Assembly: GCA_022820485.1 (NCBI GenBank)
Contig: JAJEFJ010000096.1
Span: 1 to 64,000, forward strand
DNA length: 64,000 nucleotides
Source: Candidatus Latescibacterota bacterium
Lineage (GTDB): Bacteria; Latescibacterota; UBA2968; UBA8231
Direction of reading: 5' to 3'
Shown here piece after piece: positions 42,879 to 50,807 of this stretch. The position numbers were made by a program, and so were the translations under genes. Under the pieces are notes generated by a model. The model had not been told where the DNA came from and made no database searches. It saw nothing but the letters and a program-made list of their open reading frames with translations. How positions within the stretch are numbered: position 1 is the first letter of the stretch; every line of letters starts with the position of its first letter.

Positions 42879-43853
42879 ATGAAAGCTATAACCGTAGCCA
42901 ACGATGCAGGCCACTCGCTGTGCTGGCAAGAGGTCCCAGACCCCACCTGCGGCCCGGGTGAGGTTCTCGTCGATATACATGCCACAGCCGTCAATCGCGC
43001 CGATCTCCTCCAGCGCGCTGGCAACTACCCGCCGCCCCCGGGCGCATCTCCCTATATGGGCTTGGAAATGGCGGGTGTGGTCGCCGCCACGGGAGAGACT
43101 GTAACGCAGTGGCAGCCCGGCGACCACGTCCTCGGCCTGCTCTCCGGCGGCGGGTACGCCGAGCGCGTGGCTGTTCCCGCCACCCATTTGCTGCCTTTGC
43201 CTGTCGAGCGCGACTTCATTTGGGGCGCGGCCATCTGCGAGGTTTTTCTCACCGCTTTTGTCAACCTGTTCCGCGAGGCCGGCTTGTGCGCCGGCGAGAC
43301 CGCCCTCATCCACGGTGGAGGTAGCGGCGTCGGTACGGCCGCGGTGCAACTATGCCGCGAAGCCGACGCCAAGGTGATTGTCACGGCTGGCACGGACGCC
43401 AAGGTGGCGTGCTGCCTAGCGCTAGGCGCGGAATTCGGGGTCAACTATAAGGAGCGGGACTTTGCCGAGGCCATCCTCGCCCACACCGACGGCGTCGATG
43501 TGATCCTCGACATCGCGGGGGCCGACTACTTGGCGCGCAACGTGCGGCTGCTCAAGTCCGAGGGCCGCCTCGTGATTATCGCCGTCTTGACCGGTGCCGA
43601 GGCTCAGATTGACCTCTTGGAATTGCAGAAAAAGCGGCTGCGTCTGATTGGCTCGGTTTTGCGCAGCCGCTCGGACGAGGAGAAAACCGCGATCATCGCG
43701 GCCTTCAAAGAGCGCTTCTGGCCGCTGCTAATCAACGGGCGCATGCGCGCTGTGATTGAGGACGTGCTGCCCATTGAGCGCGCGGCCGACGCCCAGGACA
43801 TCCTGCGGCAAAACCGCAACATCGGCAAGGTCGTCCTGCAAGTTAGGAATTAG
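42879..43853 (+). CDS. NAD(P)H-quinone oxidoreductase, zinc-free MDR family
   Basis: 324 residues. MKAITVANDAGHSLCWQEVP opens a GroES fold with NRADLLQRAGNYPPPPGASPYMGLEMAG, diagnostic of the QOR/PIG3 group; no zinc ligands are present. ALIHGGGSGVGTAAVQL binds NADPH. Reduces quinones or enones by analogy. First of a three-gene operon with closely spaced ribosome sites. Confidence 0.92.
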   Translation: MKAITVANDAGHSLCWQEVPDPTCGPGEVLVDIHATAVNRADLLQRAGNYPPPPGASPYMGLEMAGVVAATGETVTQWQPGDHVLGLLSGGGYAERVAVPATHLLPLPVERDFIWGAAICEVFLTAFVNLFREAGLCAGETALIHGGGSGVGTAAVQLCREADAKVIVTAGTDAKVACCLALGAEFGVNYKERDFAEAILAHTDGVDVILDIAGADYLARNVRLLKSEGRLVIIAVLTGAEAQIDLLELQKKRLRLIGSVLRSRSDEEKTAIIAAFKERFWPLLINGRMRAVIEDVLPIERAADAQDILRQNRNIGKVVLQVRN

Positions 43854-43862
43854 GAGTTTTCT

Positions 43863-44909
43863 ATGAGCACCCGTTACCGCCACATCGAAGTCAGCGGCCC
43901 GCCGCGCGAGTTGGGCCGCCAAATCGGGGAGGCCGCCCGCGACGAAATACGCGGCTTTGCCGCCATTGCCTTAGAGCGCGTCAACAAGACCGTGCCCGTC
44001 TCGCGCGAACGCGCCATAGACATCAGCCTCCAGAGCATAGATTGCGCGGCTGCGTACGCGCCCGACATGCTCGACGAGTTGCGCGGCATGAGCGAGGGCG
44101 CGGGCGTCGCGCTCGACGAGATGATGCTCTTGCAGGTGCGCAACCAGCTTTGCCCGGAAGAGGACGCGGGCTGTACGGCCTTTGCCGTCGCCCCCAAGCG
44201 CAGCGTTGAGGGCCGGGCGATTGCCGCGCAAAACTGGGACAACGACCCCGCGCTGGACCCCTTCACCATCGTGCTGACGCGCCGTCCGGCTGGCAAGCCC
44301 GCGCTGATGAACGTCACCCAAGCGGGCCTCATCGCGTACATCGGCTGCAACGACGCCGGCATGGGTGTCTGCATGAACACCCTACCGGCCCCTAGCCGCC
44401 CGGTCGGCGTCCCGCATTACTTTGCCGTGCGCGCCATCTATGAACAGACCTCGCTCAGCGCCGCGGTCGCAGCAGTGCGCCGGGCCGACCGCGCCATTCC
44501 CGGCAACGTCCTCCTCGCCACCCCGCAGGGGCCGGCCGATCTCGAACTCACCTTGGGCCACGTCCACGTCTTGCGCGACGAGTTCGTCGTCCACACCAAC
44601 CACTGCTTGCATCCAGAACTGGTGCCGATTAACCGCGAATTTCCCGAGCTGATTGAGTCCGTCCCACGCCACCAGCGCATCGAACAGTTGCTCGGCCCCG
44701 AGCCGCTCGTGAGCATGGCTCAGGTACAAGAGGCCCTGCGCGACCACGACCGGCATCCGCACTCCATCTGCCGCCACGTCAACGACCATCCGCAGACCGG
44801 CTTTTGGGCGAGCGTGTTCTCGGTGGTGATTGAGGCCGATCAGGGCCGCATGCACATCAGCCGCGGCAACCCCTGCGCGGCCCCGTACGAAACGTATTCG
44901 CTCAACTGA
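43863..44909 (+). CDS. C45-family peptidase / acyltransferase-like Ntn hydrolase
   Basis: 348 residues. Cys104 in EEDAGCTAFAVAP is the expected N-terminal nucleophile after self-cleavage, as in penicillin acyl-CoA:6-APA acyltransferases. VEGRAIAAQNWDND and YIGCNDAGMGVCMNTL follow the family order; HTNHCLHPE is the late motif. AGGAG precedes the ATG. It hydrolyses or transfers an amide; the substrate is unknown. Confidence 0.87.
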   Translation: MSTRYRHIEVSGPPRELGRQIGEAARDEIRGFAAIALERVNKTVPVSRERAIDISLQSIDCAAAYAPDMLDELRGMSEGAGVALDEMMLLQVRNQLCPEEDAGCTAFAVAPKRSVEGRAIAAQNWDNDPALDPFTIVLTRRPAGKPALMNVTQAGLIAYIGCNDAGMGVCMNTLPAPSRPVGVPHYFAVRAIYEQTSLSAAVAAVRRADRAIPGNVLLATPQGPADLELTLGHVHVLRDEFVVHTNHCLHPELVPINREFPELIESVPRHQRIEQLLGPEPLVSMAQVQEALRDHDRHPHSICRHVNDHPQTGFWASVFSVVIEADQGRMHISRGNPCAAPYETYSLN

Positions 44910-44920
44910 CAGGAGTCGCT

Positions 44921-46366
44921 ATGGGCACCCTGCACGGCACGATTATCGACGCAGTCTCCGGCGAATCGCTCGACGCCAAAGTCCACGTCCTCAATTCCTC
45001 GGGCACCTTTTCCCACCCGCCGAACTCCATGATCAAGCGCGGTCCGGGCACGCCGTTTTTCTTTTGCGCTGGCGCGTTTGCCGTCGAGGGAAGCCGGGGG
45101 CGCACGGATGTGCTGGTCGAGCGCGGCACGGAGTACGAGCCTTATCGCACGACCGTCGAATTGCCCGCCAAGGGCCGCGTCGAGGTGGAGATTCCGCTGC
45201 GCCGCTGGTATCGCCCCCAAGAGGCGGCTTGGTATCCGGGCAACACGCACATTCACTACGACGAGAAGGAGACTCGGCCCGACGAGCGGCTTGGGATTGA
45301 TTGCAGCGTCGAGGGGTACAACGTTACCTGCGTCAGCGTGCTCGACCGCCGCCAACTGCCCTACGCATCCAACAAGTATCCCATTGGCGTGATGAACGAG
45401 TTTACGACTGCCCATCACGTCCTCGACATCGGCGAGGAAAACCGCCACTACGGAGACAACTCGCCGTGGGGTTTTGGCTACGGCCACGTGATGCTGCTCA
45501 ACATCCGCAACCTCGTGCAGCCCGTCAGCCGTGGCCACACCCTCGCCGGGCAATTCGACCCGGACTACCCGCCCTTGTGCTTTTGCTGCGACGACGCCCG
45601 CGAGCAGGGCGGCTTGGTCATCTGGTGCCACAACGGCCGCGGCATGGAGGCTCCGGTGGCCGCAGCGCTCGGCAAGCTCGACGCCTTCAATCTGTTCGAC
45701 CCCTTTTGGATGGATCCGGAATACGATCTCTGGTACAAGCTCCTCAACTGTGGCCTGCGGCTGCCGGCCTCGACCGGCACGGATTGGTTCGTGTGCTCCA
45801 ACAACCGCGTGTACGTCCAAGTGGACGGGGAATTTTCGTATGCGAGCTGGATCGAGGGGATGAAGCAGGGGCGGACCTTTATCACTAACGGGCCAGCCCT
45901 CCAGCTTACACTCAACGGACGTCCCATGGGCGATACCGTGGAATGCGGAAGCGGCACGAAATTAGAAGCCGAAGTGACCTTTAGCTCGTTTTACCCAATT
46001 GAACGCGCCGAGTTGGTGGTCAACGGCGCGGTAGTCGAGCGTTGGGAATGGCCCGAAGGGCGACGCGAAGGTGCCTTGCGCCACGGCTTCAGGGCCGAGC
46101 GCGACGGTTGGGTTGCCGCCCGGTTGTGGGGCGATTCGCGCGACAGCTTCGATCAGTCCATTTACGCGCATTCGAGCCCGAGCTATTTCCGCGGCGGTGC
46201 GCCGCCAGCCGAGCGCCAGGCGGACGCGAATTTCTTTCTCCGCTCAATTGACGAATCGCTCAAGTGGATCGACTCGTATGGCCGCTACAACAACGACCAG
46301 CAGCGCGAGGACGTGCGGGAACTGTTCAGGAGGGGGCGCGAGGTGTTCGCGGGGTTGACTCGCTGA
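44921..46366 (+). CDS. CehA/McbA-family metallohydrolase (PHP-like)
   Basis: 481 residues. A small N-terminal beta domain (GTLHGTIIDAVSGESLDAKVHVLN) precedes the hydrolase with NTHIHYDEK, EENRHYG, VIWCHNGRGMEAP and STGTDWFV as metal-binding sites, typical of the CehA family (carbaryl hydrolase is a member). A C-terminal beta domain closes it. AGGAG upstream; same operon as the C45 gene. It overlaps the rsmA 3' end on the other strand by 41 bases. Confidence 0.85.
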   Translation: MGTLHGTIIDAVSGESLDAKVHVLNSSGTFSHPPNSMIKRGPGTPFFFCAGAFAVEGSRGRTDVLVERGTEYEPYRTTVELPAKGRVEVEIPLRRWYRPQEAAWYPGNTHIHYDEKETRPDERLGIDCSVEGYNVTCVSVLDRRQLPYASNKYPIGVMNEFTTAHHVLDIGEENRHYGDNSPWGFGYGHVMLLNIRNLVQPVSRGHTLAGQFDPDYPPLCFCCDDAREQGGLVIWCHNGRGMEAPVAAALGKLDAFNLFDPFWMDPEYDLWYKLLNCGLRLPASTGTDWFVCSNNRVYVQVDGEFSYASWIEGMKQGRTFITNGPALQLTLNGRPMGDTVECGSGTKLEAEVTFSSFYPIERAELVVNGAVVERWEWPEGRREGALRHGFRAERDGWVAARLWGDSRDSFDQSIYAHSSPSYFRGGAPPAERQADANFFLRSIDESLKWIDSYGRYNNDQQREDVRELFRRGREVFAGLTR

Positions 46367-47165
46367 GTGGCCACCAAGCGCGGGTGATTGCGCCGAACTC
46401 GCGCGGCGTGACGGTGTACACGGGTTTGTTCTTGATCTTCTTGCTCAAGCTGGCGAGGGCGGCTGGGGGGACGATCTGCTGGACTTGCTCTTGGCGGCGG
46501 GCAAAGAGGCTTTCCAAAACCTGTCGGAAGAAATCATCGGACGGCACGGCGAACTTGGGCTTGGTGCGTTTGATGAGCACGAGCGCACTCTCGACCTCGG
46601 GGCGGGGGAAAAAGGCGTCTTTGCCCACCTGCTCGATCCATTCCACTTGCGCCAGCCGCCCAACGGTGACTCCAATCCTGCTATAGCCCTGTTGGCCGAC
46701 GGTGGCGCACAGCCGCTGGGCCAGCCGCTTGGGCAACATGAGCACGGCCCGCTCGAAGCGCTGGTTTAGCAGCTTGAAGACAATCGGCAGGGCCACTTGA
46801 TACGGCAGGTTGGCCACCGCCTTGTCAAAGCGCGGAAAATCCACGGCCAACGCATCGCCCCACACCACCTTGAGATGTTCGTGCTGCCGCTGCAATTCTT
46901 CGAGACACGGGGTAAACTGGCGGTCTTGCTCCACCGCCACGACTTGCCCGGCTCGCTCCAGCAGCAACTGCGTCAGATTGCCGATTCCGGCTCCGATTTC
47001 CAGCACGGTATCGCTGGCCGCGATGTCGGCGCAAGCTACTTCGCGGCGCAGGACGGCGGTGTCGGTGAGGAAGTTTTGGCCGAGTTTTTTCTTAGGGCGG
47101 ATGGGGTAGGGGGTTAAACTGTGATTTATGGGATTTGTGGATGGCCTTGATTTCGTTGCTTGCAT
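46326..47165 (-). CDS. rsmA: 16S rRNA dimethyladenosine methyltransferase RsmA
   Basis: About 279 residues; methylates the two adenines near the 3' end of 16S rRNA. KKKLGQNFLTD is the N-terminal signature, VLEIGAGIGNLTQLLLERA binds SAM, AVANLPYQVALPIVFKL is the catalytic NLPY motif. The start is uncertain: no ATG/GTG/TTG lies close to PKKKLGQ, and possible starts (47165, 47201) lie in a 100-bp inverted-repeat element, giving an atypical N-terminal tail. Confidence 0.92.
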   Translation of the reverse strand: MQATKSRPSTNPINHSLTPYPIRPKKKLGQNFLTDTAVLRREVACADIAASDTVLEIGAGIGNLTQLLLERAGQVVAVEQDRQFTPCLEELQRQHEHLKVVWGDALAVDFPRFDKAVANLPYQVALPIVFKLLNQRFERAVLMLPKRLAQRLCATVGQQGYSRIGVTVGRLAQVEWIEQVGKDAFFPRPEVESALVLIKRTKPKFAVPSDDFFRQVLESLFARRQEQVQQIVPPAALASLSKKIKNKPVYTVTPREFGAITRAWWPLSESTPRTPRAPS

Positions 47166-47218
47166 TTTTTGTTGGCTACTCTTAATCACAGTAATCCCCA
47201 AATCACATAAATCACAGT
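47118..47218. repeat. Inverted-repeat element at rsmA 5' end
   Basis: ACTGTGATTTATG at 47118-47130 is matched by the complement of CATAAATCACAGT near 47206-47218, and the pairing extends imperfectly to about 23 bases each side. The enclosed bases encode the odd N-terminus of RsmA. The form suggests a small inserted palindromic element. Confidence 0.65.
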
Positions 47219-47223
47219 CCAGA

Positions 47224-48159
47224 CTAGTGCGCTAAAAACCGCTCGGCCTCAATTGCCGCCATGCACCCGGTGCCGGCTGCGGTGACGGCTTGGCGGTACA
47301 CGGAGTCCTGCACGTCGCCGCAGGCAAAGACCCCAGGGATGGCCGTGGCGGTCGAATCCGGATCGGTGAGGATGTAGCCCTGATCGTCCATTTCCAACGC
47401 GCCCTCGAAAAGCTGGGAGTTGGGGATGTGGCCGATGGCCATAAAGACACCCTCGCAGGCAAACTCCCGCGTCTGATCCGTTTGAGTGTCCTTGAGCAGG
47501 ACCCCGCGCACGGCCAACTCGTCATCCACCTGTAAAATTTCCTCGACCGTGGCGTTGACCTTGAAGTCGATTTTGTCGTTGTCCTGCGCGCGCTTGAGCA
47601 TGATTTTGGACGCGCGGAACTCGTCGCGGCGGTGGACGATGGTGACCTTGGAGGCAAATTTGGTCAGGTAGGTCCCTTCCTCCATGGCCGAGTCGCCGCC
47701 GCCGACTACGACTAGCTCCTTGTCGCGAAAGAAAAAGCCGTCGCAGGTGGCGCAGGCCGAGACTCCGTGTCCCATGAGCCGCGTCTCGGATTCTATGTCG
47801 AGAAGGCGCGCCGACGCGCCGGTGGCGATGATCAGCGAGTCGCAGGTGTACTGGTCGCTGTCGCTTACAACGGCAAAGGGGCGCTTGGACAAATCGACCG
47901 CATTGACCGTCTCGAACTTGCACTCGGCACCAAAGCGCTGCGACTGTTGGCGCATCAGATCGACGAGTTCTGGCCCCATGATGCCGTCGGGAAAGCCTGG
48001 GTAGTTTTCGACGTCCGTGGTAATGGTTAGCTGGCCGCCCGGCTGCAAGCCTTCTAAGACGAGTGGGGCTAGGTCGGCTCTGGCCGCGTACAGGGCGGCG
48101 GTTAGCCCGGCCGGACCCGAGCCGACGATGACGACCTTGTAGTGGTGATTCGCGCTCAT
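47224..48159 (-). CDS. trxB: Thioredoxin reductase
   Basis: 311 residues. FAD motif VIVGSGPAGLTAALYAAR, redox pair Cys136-A-T-Cys139 in SACATCDGFFFRDKE, NADPH motif VVGGGDSAMEEGTYL and FMAIGHIPNS. All as in bacterial TrxB. GGAGACC lies before the ATG. Supplies electrons to thioredoxins; a natural partner of the several redoxins in this window. Confidence 0.96.
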   Translation of the reverse strand: MSANHHYKVVIVGSGPAGLTAALYAARADLAPLVLEGLQPGGQLTITTDVENYPGFPDGIMGPELVDLMRQQSQRFGAECKFETVNAVDLSKRPFAVVSDSDQYTCDSLIIATGASARLLDIESETRLMGHGVSACATCDGFFFRDKELVVVGGGDSAMEEGTYLTKFASKVTIVHRRDEFRASKIMLKRAQDNDKIDFKVNATVEEILQVDDELAVRGVLLKDTQTDQTREFACEGVFMAIGHIPNSQLFEGALEMDDQGYILTDPDSTATAIPGVFACGDVQDSVYRQAVTAAGTGCMAAIEAERFLAH

Positions 48160-48173
48160 TGGTCTCCTTTTAT

Positions 48174-49130
48174 TTAGACGATGCGGCTCAAAAGTTCTCG
48201 GCCCTCCAACCCAGCCAGCAAGTTGCCGACCGACCGCTCGGCCATGATTTGGCGCGTCTGGTGCGTTGCGCTGCCTAGGTGGGGTATGATGACGAGGTTG
48301 TCCAGCGCTAGGAGGGGATGGTTGCGGGGCAGGGGTTCGGGTTCGGTCACGTCGAGGGCGGCTGCGTAGATCCCGCCGTTTTGTAGGGTTTCCAACAGCG
48401 CGTCGTGATCGACGACGCCTCCGCGCGCGGCGTTGACCAGCACGGCCGACTTTTTCATCAGACCCAACTCGCGCTGGCCGATCATGCCCCGCGTCTGATC
48501 GGTCAGCGGCATGTTCAGGGTCACGAAATCTGCCTGTTGGAGCAGTTCGTCCAGCTCGACGTAGCGTGCGCCGAGGTCGGCTTCGGCTTTGGGGTTGCGG
48601 TTGCGGTTGTGGTACAAGACGGTCATGTCGAAGGCCAGTGCGCGGCGCGCTACTTGGTAGCCGATACTGCCCAATCCGATGATGCCGAGGACTTGGTGGT
48701 GGACTTCTTGTCCCAGCATGAAGCTCGGATCGTAGGCCACGAAATCCGGGCCGCGGGCGAAGTGGTCTCCCTGGATGAGGTTGCGCGCCGCGGCCAAGAG
48801 GAGGGCGAAGGTTATATCGGCCGTCGCGCCGTCGAGGATCTTGGGCGTGTTGCCGACGGGGATGCCGCGCTCTTGAGCGGCTTGGAGGTCGATGTGATCG
48901 ACGCCGACGCCGTAGTTGCTGATGACGCGGAGCTCGGGCATGAGATCCATGTATTCGGCGGTGAAGGCGTAGTGGCCGTAGTTGTACACGCCTTCGATGG
49001 TGCGGAGGAGTTCGGCCGGGGGCTGCGGCTCCAGCGGATTCCAGCGCACGATCTCGGCGCGTTGCTCGATCATGGGGATGATGGTGTGATACGGTTCGAT
49101 TTCCGAGCGGATTAGGACTTTGTAGGGCAT
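48174..49130 (-). CDS. D-2-hydroxyacid dehydrogenase
   Basis: 318 residues. VISNYGVGVDHIDLQAAQERGIPVGNTP leads into the NAD-binding GIIGLGSIGYQVARRAL. Catalytic Arg lies in LVNAARGGVVD, Glu in DVTEPEP, and His in IIPHLGSAT. The start at 49130 is taken as MPYKVLIRSEIE. Reduces or oxidises a 2-keto acid such as glyoxylate or hydroxypyruvate. Confidence 0.92.
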   Translation of the reverse strand: MPYKVLIRSEIEPYHTIIPMIEQRAEIVRWNPLEPQPPAELLRTIEGVYNYGHYAFTAEYMDLMPELRVISNYGVGVDHIDLQAAQERGIPVGNTPKILDGATADITFALLLAAARNLIQGDHFARGPDFVAYDPSFMLGQEVHHQVLGIIGLGSIGYQVARRALAFDMTVLYHNRNRNPKAEADLGARYVELDELLQQADFVTLNMPLTDQTRGMIGQRELGLMKKSAVLVNAARGGVVDHDALLETLQNGGIYAAALDVTEPEPLPRNHPLLALDNLVIIPHLGSATHQTRQIMAERSVGNLLAGLEGRELLSRIV

Positions 49131-49242
49131 TTGAGCATTAGGGGTTTGGGATTGAGTTGCAAGAGGAGGGGAATATAAAGAAGGCGTCCGTTTCAGCAAG
49201 AGACCTTGACGCCTAGGATGGCGTGGGCGACCTTGAGGCGTC

Positions 49243-49992
49243 ATGCTGATTGCACATCCCAAAGGACACTATCGCTTTCTCCAGGGCATTGACCCCTATT
49301 CCTGTGGCGTCGTCGCCGAGCCGGGCTGGGAGATCGTCCGCGTTGTGCTGGCCGAGCCGCTGCCTTGGCGCGAGGGCTTTGAGCGCGTGGATGCGCATCT
49401 GGCGGCGGAAGGATGCGACCGCGTCTCGCTCTGCGCGATGGAACTGCGTTCGCCCGCGCCTTTTACCATGCAGGGATTCATTGACTTCAACCGCGAGTAC
49501 TGCGCCGTTTTGAAGGTGTGGGGTTTGTATGTAGAAGAGCTCAATCCGTTGGCCCGTACGAATGTTGCGCCGGCGTTCGATCCGCCGGATATGCCTTCGC
49601 TGTACGCCTTTTCCTACGCGATTCCCAACGACCAGATTGACCGCAAAACGTTGATCGTGGCTGGTGCTGGCGAATTGCGGGAGGGTCGCCTCGTGGCCGA
49701 GGGGATTATCCGCCCTGGCGACACTTCGCCCGTTGCTATGCGCGAGAAGGCCGCTTATGTGGCGCAGGTTATGGGCGAGCGGCTCGCGGGCCTCGGCGGG
49801 ACGTGGGATCTGATCGACGCGGTTGACGTGTACACCATCTATCCCTTAGCGGAAATCCTCGAAGAAATTCTCCTGCCGACGATGGATGCGGCGCGGCGCG
49901 GCGGCGTGTGTTGGCACTACGCTCGGCCGCCGGTAGTCGATATCGACTTTGAGATGGATCTGCACGGCGTGGTGACGCAGCGGATCGTCTAA
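49243..49992 (+). CDS. RidA/YjgF-like protein, unknown substrate
   Basis: 249 residues. Fold hints are two related halves: AEGCDRVSLCAMELRSPAPFT with FNREYCAVLKVWG, and LIVAGAGELREGR with REKAAYVAQVMGERLAGLGG followed by VDVYTIYPL. The second half looks like the RidA trimeric deaminase fold. The closing VVDIDFEMDLHGVVTQRIV is unusual. GAGG precedes the ATG. Likely related to RidA; the activity is not shown. Confidence 0.6.
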   Translation: MLIAHPKGHYRFLQGIDPYSCGVVAEPGWEIVRVVLAEPLPWREGFERVDAHLAAEGCDRVSLCAMELRSPAPFTMQGFIDFNREYCAVLKVWGLYVEELNPLARTNVAPAFDPPDMPSLYAFSYAIPNDQIDRKTLIVAGAGELREGRLVAEGIIRPGDTSPVAMREKAAYVAQVMGERLAGLGGTWDLIDAVDVYTIYPLAEILEEILLPTMDAARRGGVCWHYARPPVVDIDFEMDLHGVVTQRIV

Positions 49993-50708
49993 GGCCGCCA
50001 GCGCCAACCCTGCATCTGCCAGTCCACGCCAGCCCCGCACAAAGCCGCGACGTATCCGTTCGCCGGTTCCAAAGCGATCAACTTCCACCGCTCTACCTCG
50101 TCCCGCCCCTCGTCCGAGTGTAAAAGCGCCGCCTCTGCTCCCAGCGACACCGCAAAAGTGCCGAGGCCAGCGGCGATGCCATCGCCCCGCGCCTTGACAT
50201 AGGCTTCCTTGCGCGTCCAGATGTTGTAGAAAGCCGCTCGCCGCTCCTCGTTCGGCACCTCGGCCAGCGCCTCCTGCTCCTCTAGCGAAAAGAAGCGCGC
50301 GGCAATTTGCTCGTGCGCGACTTGGGGCCGCATCCACTCCACATCGACGCCGACCTCGCGGTCGCGCGCTATCGCGTACAGGGCTAACTCGTGGGTGTGG
50401 GACACGTTGAAATGCAGGGTTTCCTCTGACAGAAAAGGCTTGCCGTGCGCGCCGCGCGAAAAAGCCACCACGCCGGGATCTTGGTCGAGGTACCGCCCCA
50501 AAAATTGGCGCAGCATCCCCCGCGCCACCACAAAGCGCCGCTGATGGGTGCCGGAGAGCAAGCCGCTCGCTCGCTCGTGCTCTTCCGCGCTGAGACAGGC
50601 CGCGAGTGCAGCCTCCTCACCGGCTGAGTCCAACTCGACGCACCAGACGTGGATTTCATCGTCGCTGAGCCGAGGCCAGCTCGACGGGGTTTCCCAAGCG
50701 ATAGTCAT
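49989..50708 (-). CDS. 4'-phosphopantetheinyl transferase, Sfp type
   Basis: 239 residues; moves phosphopantetheine from CoA onto carrier proteins. Motifs GVDVEWMRP (metal Asp and Glu) and FYNIWTRKEAYVKARGDG (Glu/Lys) are complete; FNVSHTHELALYAI is the N-terminal P-loop-like strand. Sfp-type enzymes serve polyketide, nonribosomal peptide or fatty-acid carriers; none of those genes is in this window. Confidence 0.93.
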   Translation of the reverse strand: MTIAWETPSSWPRLSDDEIHVWCVELDSAGEEAALAACLSAEEHERASGLLSGTHQRRFVVARGMLRQFLGRYLDQDPGVVAFSRGAHGKPFLSEETLHFNVSHTHELALYAIARDREVGVDVEWMRPQVAHEQIAARFFSLEEQEALAEVPNEERRAAFYNIWTRKEAYVKARGDGIAAGLGTFAVSLGAEAALLHSDEGRDEVERWKLIALEPANGYVAALCGAGVDWQMQGWRWRP

Positions 50709-50807
50709 TAAAAGTTCACTTGACGGCGTAGGTTATCGCATTCAGATTAAAACGGATTGCGGATTTTCTGAAAACACTTAATCCATATATAAATGAAGGA
50801 GTGCCTC

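Noticed and set aside
44840..45820. 326-codon open frame on the minus strand
   Set aside because: It is antisense to the CehA-family gene, with no motif or ribosome site; a codon-bias shadow.
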